A stretch of DNA of 64,000 nt from Candidatus Binatia bacterium (lineage in GTDB: Bacteria; Desulfobacterota; Binatia; HRBIN30): the NCBI GenBank assembly GCA_023150935.1, contig JAKLJW010000013.1, forward strand, positions 43,768 through 107,767, given 5' to 3'. Under the pieces are notes generated by a model. That model searched no databases, was not told where the DNA came from, and was given only the letters and a program-made list of their open reading frames with translations. A program made the position numbers and the translations under genes. This document shows, one piece after another, positions 19,392 through 27,726 of this stretch. Positions within the stretch are counted from its first letter, which is position 1. Each line of letters starts with the position of its first letter.

Positions 19392-20960
19392 TTACGGCCG
19401 AACGACTCCGATCGCCTGTTCGGCCAGTACGGTCGCGTTGCGCGCGGTCAGCGCGTAGATCGTCAGTTGCGGATTGACGCCGAGGCTGGTGGGTAACACC
19501 GACCCGTCGAAGACACAGAGGTTGCGCACCTGGTGGTGGCGGCCGAACGGGTCGACGACCGCGGTCCGCGGATCGGGTCCCATCGCGCAGCCGCCCAGCG
19601 GATGCGTCGAATTCAGGAACACGTTGGGCGAACGCAGGGGCAGGTTTCCGATCTCCGTGCGGGCCTCCTGCCAGCTCCGGTACCACGCGGCGTCGCTGCA
19701 CGCGGGGTGTACGCTCGAGGCGCCGGCGGCGAACTGACATTCGGCCATCGCCAGATACGAGCTGCGCACCCCGTCCCAGAACCAATCGTTGAGCCGATAG
19801 TCGAGCACGCCATCGCCGTCGTCGCCGAGCGCTACCGTTCCCCCTTCGCTCTCCGGGTGAAAGCCGTCGCGGATCTGCGAAACCAGGACGTGCAGGTAGC
19901 GGAACTGCCGCGCGAAGTCGGCCATCTCGGCGCCGATCGCCTTCCAGAAGTTCATGCTGACGACGGGCTGTGCGCCCGCCGCCTCCATGTTGAACCCGGC
20001 GCGCCCGTCGACACCGTCGCGCCAGGTGAGCTGATCCATGTAAATCGATTGCTGCACTCCGGCGAACCCGTCGACCAGTTCCGGCATCATCGCCAACGAG
20101 TAGTTGTGTGTCTGCAGGAACGTACGTTTGCCGGCCCGTCGGTACGGATCGGGCACCTGCGAACGGAGCAGCAGGGCGGGGCTGTTGATGGCCCCGGCCG
20201 CCACCACCACCCACGGGGCGTGCAGGCGCACTCGACGGCCGGTCGGCCGCACGCCGCTGCCGTCCAGCGCCAGCCCCTCCACCGCGGTCGCTCGATCGCC
20301 GGCAAGGCGAAGACGGTCGACCCGTACTCTTGTGACCAGGGCCGCGCCGCGGTCGAGCGCGGCGGGAATGGCGGTCACGTCCATGCTCTGCTTGGCCCCC
20401 GTCGGACAGCCGAGCCCGCAGTAGCCAAGGTTCGCGCAGCCGCTAACGTTGCGGCGAATTGCCCCGTGGCGCCACCCCAGTCGCTCCGCACCCCGAGCGA
20501 GAAGTCGATTGCTGAGGTTGTGCCGGGTCCACGGGGCGACCTGCAGCCGTTCCTCCAGCCGCGCGAACCACGGTGCCAGTTCGTCCACGCCGAGGCCGGC
20601 AATTCCAAGGCGCTCGCGCCAGTACCGCAGCGTCGGTTCGGGCGTCCGGAACGTGCTCGTCCAATTGACCGTCGTCGAGCCACCGACCGTCCGGCCCTGC
20701 ACGACGGCAATCGCCCCATCCCGGGTCGGCCGCACGCCGCCGTCCCGATAGAGGCGCGCCAGCGCGGGAACTTCCCGCAGCGTGAACTCCGCCGGTGTCC
20801 GATAGGCGCCCTGTTCGACCATCACGATGCGCATCCCGGCGGCGGACAGGATGTCGGCGGTGACGCCGCCCCCGGCGCCCGTCCCGATCACAACGACGTC
20901 CCCGGCAAGCTCGAGGTCCCCATCGAGACGGCTACCGTCGTATATCTCGCGTTGGCTCAT
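19392..20960 (-). CDS. GMC-family FAD oxidoreductase (alcohol dehydrogenase type)
   Basis: FAD-dependent GMC oxidoreductase of 522 residues. The dinucleotide motif GTGAGGG is at 26-32, VGGSTTVNW matches the FAD-interacting region, and the C-terminus has HPLGGCAMG and DGSVLPTSLGVNPQLTIYALTARNA. A Cys cluster (Cys174, Cys180, Cys184) in SGCANLGYCGLGCPTGAKQS resembles membrane alcohol/gluconate dehydrogenases. Its start overlaps the stop of the Tat-exported small subunit gene (ATGA). Together they should oxidise an alcohol and pass electrons to the respiratory chain; a long-chain or sterol-like alcohol fits the acyl-CoA genes in the operon, by inference. Confidence 0.88.
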   Translation of the reverse strand: MSQREIYDGSRLDGDLELAGDVVVIGTGAGGGVTADILSAAGMRIVMVEQGAYRTPAEFTLREVPALARLYRDGGVRPTRDGAIAVVQGRTVGGSTTVNWTSTFRTPEPTLRYWRERLGIAGLGVDELAPWFARLEERLQVAPWTRHNLSNRLLARGAERLGWRHGAIRRNVSGCANLGYCGLGCPTGAKQSMDVTAIPAALDRGAALVTRVRVDRLRLAGDRATAVEGLALDGSGVRPTGRRVRLHAPWVVVAAGAINSPALLLRSQVPDPYRRAGKRTFLQTHNYSLAMMPELVDGFAGVQQSIYMDQLTWRDGVDGRAGFNMEAAGAQPVVSMNFWKAIGAEMADFARQFRYLHVLVSQIRDGFHPESEGGTVALGDDGDGVLDYRLNDWFWDGVRSSYLAMAECQFAAGASSVHPACSDAAWYRSWQEARTEIGNLPLRSPNVFLNSTHPLGGCAMGPDPRTAVVDPFGRHHQVRNLCVFDGSVLPTSLGVNPQLTIYALTARNATVLAEQAIGVVRP

Positions 20961-21526
20961 ACCTGACCACCGAAGTTATCCGGTCGCTGGATCGGCGGGC
21001 CGGGATACCCGATGGCCGGCCAGGCGGCCGGCTGATCGAACCAGGCGAGCACCGCCATCGACTGGAGGAAGACGTACACACGGCGCAACAAGTCGAACCG
21101 GCTATCGCGCGCCGAGCGCAGGAACGCGGCGATCGTCTCCGGCGACATGTCGCGCCAGTTGCTCACCGTGCCCACGAGGATCACGCGCGCCGGCCAGAGG
21201 TCGAGCATCCGAAAGACGTTCGCGGCTTCCGCCTGCAACGGCAACGAGAGACTGGCCACGTAGGCATCGAGCGTGGCCACACCGGCATCGAGGGCGCGGG
21301 TGCGTTCCGGTTCCGTCGCCGGCAGCAGCGAACCCAGGACCACCGGCATGATCGCTCGGACGATGTCCGCACCGGCCGCCGGCAGCGCAACTCGGGAAGC
21401 GGCGGCCACGGCTGCCGGCGCCCGTCGGGCAGCAAGACCGACTATCCCGCCGGCCCAGACGACGGCGGAACCGAACAAGCCTGCCTGCAGGAGGCCGCGG
21501 CGCGTCAGGAGTGTCGGACGATCCAT
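20957..21526 (-). CDS. Tat-exported small subunit of a GMC dehydrogenase (gluconate-2-DH subunit 3-like)
   Basis: A 189-residue protein with a twin-arginine signal: TRRGLLQAGLFGSAVVWAGG. The mature part has the helical layout of gluconate 2-dehydrogenase subunit 3-like proteins, which escort and cap the flavoprotein subunit on the periplasmic side. The end overlaps the GMC gene by 4 bp, the usual arrangement for these partners. The folded GMC subunit lacks its own signal and is probably carried through the Tat pore with this subunit. Confidence 0.8.
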   Translation of the reverse strand: MDRPTLLTRRGLLQAGLFGSAVVWAGGIVGLAARRAPAAVAAASRVALPAAGADIVRAIMPVVLGSLLPATEPERTRALDAGVATLDAYVASLSLPLQAEAANVFRMLDLWPARVILVGTVSNWRDMSPETIAAFLRSARDSRFDLLRRVYVFLQSMAVLAWFDQPAAWPAIGYPGPPIQRPDNFGGQV

Positions 21527-21540
21527 TGCCGGCGATCGCG

Positions 21541-21996
21541 CTACGCCGCCGCCGAGGCGTTGCGGCCGAGGTAGGACAATGCCTCCAGCACGGCCCGGCG
21601 GGCGCCCTCGTCGCCGAGCGCCGCCAGGGTTTCGCTCACCAGGGCGCGGTAGAACTCGACTTCGCGCCGGAAGGCCGTCTCGCCCTTGCGGGTAAGCTGC
21701 AGCACCGTGGCCCGGCGATCGCTCGGATGCCGTTCGCGCCGAATGAACCCCTGATCTTCGAGCCGGTCGACCATACCCGTCATGGTCGACGGGGTCAGGC
21801 CGAGTTGCTGGCCGAGGGCGGCGATAGGCCGGCCGCCGCCGAGACCGAGGGCCTGGATAACCAGTCGTTGTCTGACATTGAGTTCCAGGGTCGCGCGCTC
21901 CGGCGTGCCGGCCGTCGCAAGATGAATGAGACGCATGATGGCCAGGGCTTGCTGTTCGTTGGCGTGATCCGGGGGGGTCTTCGGTGCGTTCTTCAT
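21541..21996 (-). CDS. MarR-family transcriptional regulator
   Basis: A 151-residue MarR-type winged helix regulator: IAALGQQLGLTPSTMTGMVDRLEDQGFIRRERHPSDRRA spans the helix-turn-helix and wing, with the conserved DRR in the wing tip. MarR proteins often sense aromatic or CoA-linked compounds. It sits in the middle of the catabolic operon, overlapping the acyl-CoA ligase gene by 4 bp (ATGA) and 14 bp before the Tat-subunit gene, so it probably controls this operon. No operator palindrome was identified. Confidence 0.9.
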   Translation of the reverse strand: MKNAPKTPPDHANEQQALAIMRLIHLATAGTPERATLELNVRQRLVIQALGLGGGRPIAALGQQLGLTPSTMTGMVDRLEDQGFIRRERHPSDRRATVLQLTRKGETAFRREVEFYRALVSETLAALGDEGARRAVLEALSYLGRNASAAA

Positions 21997-23777
21997 GAAT
22001 CGCTCGCTACCGCGGGGGGCGGTCCCTGCTCCGCGTACAGCGCGTCGATCGCCGCCGCGTACTTGTCCGCGATCGGGCGGCGCCGCGTCTTACCGGTCGG
22101 TGTCAGCTCGTCGCCCCCGAGTGTCCAGGTTTCGTCGAGGATCCGGTAGCGCTTGATCTGCTCGACCCGCGCAAGTTTGGCGTTGCCGCGGGCCACGGCT
22201 TCGGCCACTGCCCCGACGATCTCGGGGTCCGTGGCGGCGCGGCCGCCCGCGGCGCCGGTATCCAGGGTTATCAAGGCGACGTTGTACGGCCGGCGGTCGC
22301 CGAAGACGACGACGTGACCGATCCACGGGCACTCCGACTTGATCGCCGCCTCGATTGCCGCCGGCGACATGTTCTTGCCCGCGGCGTTGATGATGATGTC
22401 CTTCTTGCGGTCGACGATGGTCAGATAGCCGTCGGCGTCGAAGCGGCCGACGTCGCCGGTGTGCAGCCAGCCGGCGGCGTCGATCGCCGCCGCCGTCGCC
22501 TGCGGATCCCCGCGGTAACCCTTCATCAGCACCGGCCCGCGCACCAGCAGTTCGCCGTCATCCGCGAGCCGCATCTCGATTCCCGGCAGCGGTTTGCCGA
22601 CCGTTCCCGGCCGAATCCCGCCGGGCGGGTTGATCGTGCTGTTGCCGGTGCACTCCGAAGCTCCCCACATTTCGACGATGTCGATACCGACGGCGCCAAA
22701 GAACTCCAGTACGTCGACCGGCATCGGGGCCGCACCGACGCCGAAGAACTCGCACCGATCGAGGCCGAGCATCGCCCGCAGTTTGGCAAAGACCCGTTCG
22801 TCGGCGGCACGCCAACGTCGTTCGAGCGCCTCGGGCACATGGCCGGCGCGGCGCGCCCGCACACGTTCCACACCGATCGCCAGAGCCTCCGAAAACCGCT
22901 GCCGCCGTTCGGCGTCGCCGGCCAGCCCGCTCTCGATCGCAGCCTTGAGCTTCTCCCAGATGCGCGGCACCCCGCCCCATCCGGTCGGGCGCACGTCGGC
23001 GGAACAGGCAAAGAGCTGGGCGGCGTCGGGCAGGCAATACACCGTCTGGCCGGAGAGCATCGGGAAGTACTGGTTGTTCCAGCGGTCGGCGATGTGCGCG
23101 CGGGGCAGGAAGCTGATGGTACGGCCGCCGGGCCGCAGGGGGTAGACCGCATCGAACGCGCACAGCTTCGCCAGCATGTTGCGATGCGTGAGTTCGACGC
23201 ACTTCGGCGCACCGGTAGAGCCCGACGTAAAGATGAGGGTCAACACGTCCTCGGGCTCCACCTTGCGCCACGTCGAATCGAAATCGAACGAGGCCGCGGC
23301 CGCGTGCTCGACGTCGGCTATCGACAGCACGCTGGCCGGCGCCGCGCCGTCGACGACAATGACGTGCGTCACCGCCGGCACACGTTCGCGCAGTGTAAGC
23401 GCCCGTCCGAGATAGGCCTGCTCGGTCACCAGCACGCGGCCACCGGCAATCTCGAGCGCCGCGGCCATCTGGGCCGGCGCCGACGTGTTGTACAGCGACC
23501 ACCCCGGCGCACCCAGGTGCATGGCCGCCGTATCGAAGAGATGAAATTCGGGCCGGTTCGCGAGCAGCGTCGCTACCGGCTCGCCGCCGGCCACGCCGAG
23601 TCCGGCCAGGCCCGCCGCCAGCCGCCGCACCGTGGCGGCGTAGTCTTCCCATGTCCATTGACGCTCGCTGCCGAACAGACACAACGCGGGCCGCGAGGCC
23701 CACGCCGCCGCGGTGAGCTGAAAAGCCTCGCACATGGTCGCCGCGGCGAACGCCGCCGGGCGGGACGACGCGGTCAT
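21993..23777 (-). CDS. AMP-dependent acyl-CoA synthetase (long-chain fatty-acid ligase type)
   Basis: ANL-superfamily ligase of 594 residues that activates a carboxylic acid with ATP and CoA. The P-loop-like motif TSGSTGAPK is at 184-192, followed by LPRAHIADR, GWGGVPRIWEKL, MWGASECTG, LHTGDVG and DRKKDIIINAAGKNMSP, with the late catalytic Lys in TPTGKTRRRP. The layout is that of long-chain acyl-CoA synthetases. It lies 4 bp downstream of the acyl-CoA dehydrogenase gene and overlaps marR, so all are one operon. Confidence 0.92.
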   Translation of the reverse strand: MTASSRPAAFAAATMCEAFQLTAAAWASRPALCLFGSERQWTWEDYAATVRRLAAGLAGLGVAGGEPVATLLANRPEFHLFDTAAMHLGAPGWSLYNTSAPAQMAAALEIAGGRVLVTEQAYLGRALTLRERVPAVTHVIVVDGAAPASVLSIADVEHAAAASFDFDSTWRKVEPEDVLTLIFTSGSTGAPKCVELTHRNMLAKLCAFDAVYPLRPGGRTISFLPRAHIADRWNNQYFPMLSGQTVYCLPDAAQLFACSADVRPTGWGGVPRIWEKLKAAIESGLAGDAERRQRFSEALAIGVERVRARRAGHVPEALERRWRAADERVFAKLRAMLGLDRCEFFGVGAAPMPVDVLEFFGAVGIDIVEMWGASECTGNSTINPPGGIRPGTVGKPLPGIEMRLADDGELLVRGPVLMKGYRGDPQATAAAIDAAGWLHTGDVGRFDADGYLTIVDRKKDIIINAAGKNMSPAAIEAAIKSECPWIGHVVVFGDRRPYNVALITLDTGAAGGRAATDPEIVGAVAEAVARGNAKLARVEQIKRYRILDETWTLGGDELTPTGKTRRRPIADKYAAAIDALYAEQGPPPAVASDS

Positions 23778-23781
23778 CGTG

Positions 23782-24948
23782 CTAGCCCGGCAGACGCTGA
23801 TCGAAGCGGCGACCGAACACGGCGGAGGCGACGATCAGGCGCTGAATCTGCAGCGTACCCCCGGCTATCGGCCAGCCCCGACTGTCGCGCAGCATACGTT
23901 CGACCGGGTACTCGGCGCTGTACCCGACGGCGCCGAGGATCTCCATCGCCTTGTCGGTAACGAACTTCGCGGTCTCGTTGGCGAACAACTTCGCCATCGA
24001 GGTCTCCTTCATGCCGGCGACCCCCTGACCCGCATTGGCCGCCGCCCGGTACACCAGCAGGCGCGCCGCTTCCACCCGCGTCGCCATGTCCGCGACCATT
24101 TCCTGAATGACGCCGCGTTCGCAGATCGGCCGCCCGAAGGTCTTACGTTCCAGCGCGTATCCGGCGGCGACCTCGAGCGCTCCGGTGGCAATGCCGAGGG
24201 CCATCGTCGCATTCCCGCAACGCTCGATGTTAAAGCAGTCCATCAGCGTCCCGAAGCCGCCCGCCGGAACGACCAGGTTCTCCTCCGGCACGATGCAGTC
24301 CTCGAAGAACAACGCGCTGCTCGGGAAGCCGCGCAGGCCCATGTAACGCTCCTGCGGACCGCAGGTGAAACCCGGCGTCCCCTTCTCGACGAGAATGCCG
24401 GCAATGCCCTTCGGGCCGGGCCGGTCGCCCATGCGGCAATACACGAGATAGGCGCGGCTATGTCCGCCCCCCGTGCACCATGCCTTCGCGCCGTCGATCT
24501 TGTATCCGCCCTCGACTTTCTCGGCCCTGGTCCGCAGGTCGGTAAGTGCGCTGCCGGCTTCCGGCTCGCTCATCCCGATCGAGATCTCGACCTCGCCGCG
24601 GCATACCGCCGGCAACCAGCGTCGCTTCTGCGCCTCGGTGCCGAAGCGCTCGACGACACGGACCGGACCGACGCTGCTCTCGAACACGCCGGCCGCGCAC
24701 AGGGGCGACACCCGCGCCAGGTGCTCGATGCACAACACGGCATCGAGGAGCTCGCGTCCCCCGCCGCCGTACTGCTCCGGCAGAGTGAGACCGTACAAAC
24801 CGAGCGCGATCAGCTTCTCCTCGAAGCTGCGTTCCGGGACTCGGTTCTCGCGATCCCACACGGCAGCCAGGGGCGCGCACTCCTTGTCCGCAAAGGTCCT
24901 GACCATGGCCTGCAAGGCGAGCTGTTCGTCAGTAAGTCGAAAATCCAT
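23782..24948 (-). CDS. Acyl-CoA dehydrogenase
   Basis: FAD acyl-CoA dehydrogenase of 388 residues, first gene of the leftward operon. The FAD-binding segment IGMSEPEAGSALTDLRT and KTFGRPICERGVIQ are typical. The usual catalytic Glu of the C-terminal IYEGT segment is absent: here it reads PIAGGTLQIQR (Gly363). A Glu is present at position 242 (FNIERCGNATMALG), where isovaleryl-CoA and long-chain dehydrogenases carry their alternative base. It therefore probably remains active with the IVD/LCAD-type geometry. The start is at 24948, divergent from the selenoprotein gene. Confidence 0.92.
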   Translation of the reverse strand: MDFRLTDEQLALQAMVRTFADKECAPLAAVWDRENRVPERSFEEKLIALGLYGLTLPEQYGGGGRELLDAVLCIEHLARVSPLCAAGVFESSVGPVRVVERFGTEAQKRRWLPAVCRGEVEISIGMSEPEAGSALTDLRTRAEKVEGGYKIDGAKAWCTGGGHSRAYLVYCRMGDRPGPKGIAGILVEKGTPGFTCGPQERYMGLRGFPSSALFFEDCIVPEENLVVPAGGFGTLMDCFNIERCGNATMALGIATGALEVAAGYALERKTFGRPICERGVIQEMVADMATRVEAARLLVYRAAANAGQGVAGMKETSMAKLFANETAKFVTDKAMEILGAVGYSAEYPVERMLRDSRGWPIAGGTLQIQRLIVASAVFGRRFDQRLPG

Positions 24949-24965
24949 CCGGACGTTCCCATCCC

Positions 24966-24993
24966 TTGACAGATAGTTGGGTTTTCGTAATTT
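24966..24993 (+). promoter_or_regulatory. Sigma70-like promoter of the selenoprotein operon
   Basis: TTGACA at 24966-24971, a 16-bp spacer, and TAATTT at 24988-24993. Transcription would start near 25000, only about 6 nt before the ATG at 25006, so the mRNA would be nearly leaderless. That fits the lack of any Shine-Dalgarno there. Confidence 0.6.
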
Positions 24994-25005
24994 CTGCCTT
25001 TCGCA

Positions 25006-25575
25006 ATGTCAAGCGAACTTCCTCCCATGTTGCTGGTGGTGAACCCGACCAGTGGGGCTCCGGCGGCGGCAACTTCTCTTCGCGGGGTCGTCGACGGACT
25101 GGCCGGCCGCACCGTGGGTTTCTTCAGCAACAACAAGCCCAACGCCGCGGCGGTCCTCGAACGTATCGAAGAGCTGCTGACCGCCCGCTTCGGGATCGTC
25201 GGCCGGCGTTACGTCAAGTTCGTCCCGTCGCTTGCGGCCGATGCCGGGCTCCTGGATGAAATCGCCCGCGACTGCGACGCCGCGGTCGTCGCCGGTTTCG
25301 ATTGAGGGTCGTGCTCGTCGTGGAGTTGCCACGACATGATCGAGCTGGCGACGCGGGGGCTGCCCGTCGTCGGCCTCGCCACGGACCAGTTCGACCGCTT
25401 CTCGCGCGAGGTGCTGCGCCAGCGCAACACCGGCGATCTACCGCTGGTGGTCATACGGCATCCGCTGGGCGGTATTCCGGCGCAGGATGCCCAGGAGAAA
25501 GTCACGCCCGCGGTCGTCGACGCCGTCATCAGCGCGCTCACCCTGCCCGACACCTGCATGGCGGAGAGCGCATGA
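25006..25575 (+). CDS. UGSC-family selenoprotein, selenocysteine at in-frame TGA (25303-25305)
   Basis: A 189-residue selenoprotein that a standard annotation would split into a 99-residue protein (to 25305) and a separate one starting about 25336. Reading TGA 25303-25305 as Sec gives residues GFD-Sec-GSC-SSWSCHD, the motif that names the UGSC family, with Sec100, Cys103 and Cys108. The frame continues without a break into MIELATRGLPVVGLATDQF, with the same alpha/beta character (LLVVNPTSG, VGFFSNNKPNA, LVVIRHPLGG). A hairpin just after the TGA fits a bacterial SECIS. The protein is probably a cytosolic redox or nucleophilic enzyme; its reaction is unknown. The stop overlaps the next gene (ATGA). 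The start at 25006 is near-leaderless; ATG at 25027 is an alternative. Confidence 0.88.
25317..25335 (+). promoter_or_regulatory. Bacterial SECIS-like stem-loop after the UGA
   Basis: GTCGTGG (25317-25323) pairs perfectly with CCACGAC (25329-25335) around the 5-nt loop AGTTG. Counting the U of UGA as 1, the loop is at 22-26, close to the loop position (21-26) in E. coli fdhF, and a G is the second loop base, as bacterial SECIS elements require. GCTC (25313-25316) and GAGC (25342-25345) could extend the stem across a bulge. Confidence 0.75.
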
Positions 25576-26702
25576 TCGCCCGCCCCCGGCCGGGTTCGGA
25601 CGCGATCGTTCTGCGTCTCGACGGCGACGAGCACGAGGTCGCCGAGCAGTTCCTCGCCTGGGGATGGACCGACGGTTTGCCGATTGTGGTACCGACGGTC
25701 GAGCGGGTCGAGCGCATGTGCGCCGGTTCCGCATCCGGCGCCGATCGCGTTCTCGGTCACCTCGCGCCGCGCGGGGCGCCGCTGACCGTCCGTCACCTGG
25801 CCGCAAACGCCGTCATGGCCGGATGCCTGCCCGGCTATATGCCCGTCCTCGAAGCGGCCGTCGCCGCCATGCAGGAGGACATGTTCAACCTCTTCGGCAT
25901 GCAGACGACCACCCATCCCTGCGCGCTGCTGATCGTCGTCCACGGACCCATCGCCGAAGCTCTCGAAATGAATAGCGGCGCCGGGTGTTTCGGTCCGGGC
26001 AACCGCGCCAACGCGACCATCGGTCGTGCCGTGCGGCTGCTCATGACGAATGTCGGCGGCGCCCTGCCCGGCGACACCGACCGGGCCACACAGGGTTCGC
26101 CGGCAAAGTACACCTGGTGTTTCGCGGAGGACGAAGCCGCCAGCCCGTGGCCGCCGTACCGGACGCTGTTCGGCATCGCGGGCGACGACAGTGCCGTGAC
26201 CGTCGCCGCGGTCGAGGGCCCGCACAACATCAACGATCACGGCTCCGACAGCGGCGAGGACATCCTGCGCACGGTCGCCGGCACGATGACGACGGTCGGA
26301 TCGAACACCCTCTATCGCGGGGGCGACCACTTCGTCGTGTTTGGGCCCGAGCACGCCGCCGCCATCGCCGGCTCCGGATTCGCGCGGGCCGGCGTGCAGG
26401 CCTTCCTTTACGAGCAGGCGCGCGTGCCCGTCGATCGCATCCCGCCCAGGAAGCTCGCCGAAGCGGCGAGTTGGGGGGATTACGCGGGGCTATTGGAAGA
26501 ATGGGGCGGCCGCATCCCGCTGGCTCGCGCGCCCGAGGAGATCCGCATCCTTGTCGCCGGCGGCGCGGGCAAGCACTCGTCGTGGATTCCGACTTTCGGA
26601 CCCACCTACAGCCAGACCCGCCGCATCGCGGCGACCTCGTCGCGTTCCGAGCAGGCGGCAGGCCGGGCGGGCAAGGGCCCGACGCCGCAACCGGCGCCGT
26701 AG
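25572..26702 (+). CDS. Uncharacterised protein, partner of the UGSC selenoprotein
   Basis: A 376-residue protein, apparently cytosolic, of a family without assigned function. The N-terminal segment FLAWGWTDGLPIVVPT and later NAVMAGCLPGYMPVLEAAVAAM, HPCALLIVVHGPIA, NSGAGCFGPGNRANATIGRAVRLLMTNVGGA are the conserved-looking blocks. From memory, homologues with a GWTDGLPIVPPT start often lie next to UGSC-family genes. The ATG (25572) overlaps the selenoprotein's stop as ATGA, so the two are coupled and probably act together. The last 40 residues are low-complexity. No catalytic motif is recognised. Confidence 0.8.
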   Translation: MIARPRPGSDAIVLRLDGDEHEVAEQFLAWGWTDGLPIVVPTVERVERMCAGSASGADRVLGHLAPRGAPLTVRHLAANAVMAGCLPGYMPVLEAAVAAMQEDMFNLFGMQTTTHPCALLIVVHGPIAEALEMNSGAGCFGPGNRANATIGRAVRLLMTNVGGALPGDTDRATQGSPAKYTWCFAEDEAASPWPPYRTLFGIAGDDSAVTVAAVEGPHNINDHGSDSGEDILRTVAGTMTTVGSNTLYRGGDHFVVFGPEHAAAIAGSGFARAGVQAFLYEQARVPVDRIPPRKLAEAASWGDYAGLLEEWGGRIPLARAPEEIRILVAGGAGKHSSWIPTFGPTYSQTRRIAATSSRSEQAAGRAGKGPTPQPAP

Positions 26703-26714
26703 CGAAGAACGCCC

Positions 26715-27710
26715 GTGGCCAGTGTTGCAGTCACCCTGGTTACCGGTGCGAACGGCTTTCTCGGCCGGCACCTGGTCGCGGAACTCGTCGCGCAGGGCAC
26801 CAGGGTGCGGGCCGCCGTACTGCCGTCGGACGATGCACACGGGCTCCTCGGGTATGGGGTCGAGGTGGTCCGCGCCGACCTGACCCGGGTGGAAACGCTC
26901 CCGCCGCTGTTCGACGGCGGAGTCGAGACAGTCTTCCATCTCGGCGCGATCTGTAACTTCTCGACCCCTTATGCGGTCCTCCGCCGCGTTAACGTCGACG
27001 GCGTCGACGCCATCGCCAGACTGGCGCACGCCGCCGGCGTCCGGGTCTTCGTGCACATGAGTTCGACGAGCGTCTACGGCCCGTACCGGGGAGTGCCGTT
27101 CGTCGAGGACTCGCCGCGGCAGCCGCAGGACGATTACGGCCGCAGCAAGCGCGACGGCGAAGACATCGTATGGCAACGCGAGCGCAAGGGCCTGCCGGCC
27201 GTCATCCTGCGACCGTGCACGGTGTACGGTCCGGGTTGCACCGACGGGGCGGGCAAGGCGTTCTCGCGTCCGACGGCAATCGCAGCGATTCCCGGCACCG
27301 GGCGGCAGCGCCTCGCCAACGTCCGCGTCGAGGATGTTGCCGGAGCGGCCGTGTACCTGTCGACCCGCGCGGAAGCCTGCGGGCGTGCCTTCAACGTCGC
27401 CGACGACAGTCGCCCGACTCTCGGGGAGGCGCTGGCCCTCGCCGCGCAGGCGTTCGGGCGCCGCGCTCCGCGGCACCACCTCCCTCTGGCACTGGTGCGG
27501 GCGGCGGCAGCCGTGCAGGGCGTTGTCGCCCGGCGTCGACGGGCCATCCCGGATCTCGAGTCGGACGCCGTGCGTTACCTGAGCGGCGACTACATCGTCG
27601 ACAACGCCAGGCTGAAGGCGACCGGGTATAGCCTGCGCCACCCGGATTTCGCGGCATCGATGCAGGAGCTGGGGCGCCGACTCGCGGGCGGCGATTTCGC
27701 TCGCGTGTGA
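26715..27710 (+). CDS. NAD-dependent epimerase/dehydratase (extended SDR)
   Basis: A 331-residue extended short-chain dehydrogenase. The NAD(P) motif is TGANGFLG, the catalytic region has SSTSVYGP and the Tyr-x-x-x-Lys pair in DDYGRSKRDGE, and NVRVEDVAGAAVYL fits the sterol-dehydrogenase/epimerase group. GTG start at 26715, 12 bp after the preceding gene, so it belongs to the selenoprotein operon. Substrate unknown; a 3-beta-hydroxysteroid or nucleotide-sugar substrate is possible. Confidence 0.85.
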   Translation: MASVAVTLVTGANGFLGRHLVAELVAQGTRVRAAVLPSDDAHGLLGYGVEVVRADLTRVETLPPLFDGGVETVFHLGAICNFSTPYAVLRRVNVDGVDAIARLAHAAGVRVFVHMSSTSVYGPYRGVPFVEDSPRQPQDDYGRSKRDGEDIVWQRERKGLPAVILRPCTVYGPGCTDGAGKAFSRPTAIAAIPGTGRQRLANVRVEDVAGAAVYLSTRAEACGRAFNVADDSRPTLGEALALAAQAFGRRAPRHHLPLALVRAAAAVQGVVARRRRAIPDLESDAVRYLSGDYIVDNARLKATGYSLRHPDFAASMQELGRRLAGGDFARV

Positions 27711-27726
27711 GCCAACGGAGGTACCC

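Noticed and set aside
25006..25305. Stand-alone 99-residue protein ending at the TGA
   Set aside because: It ends inside Asp-UGA-Gly-Ser-Cys, and homologous-looking sequence continues in frame; the selenoprotein reading explains both parts.
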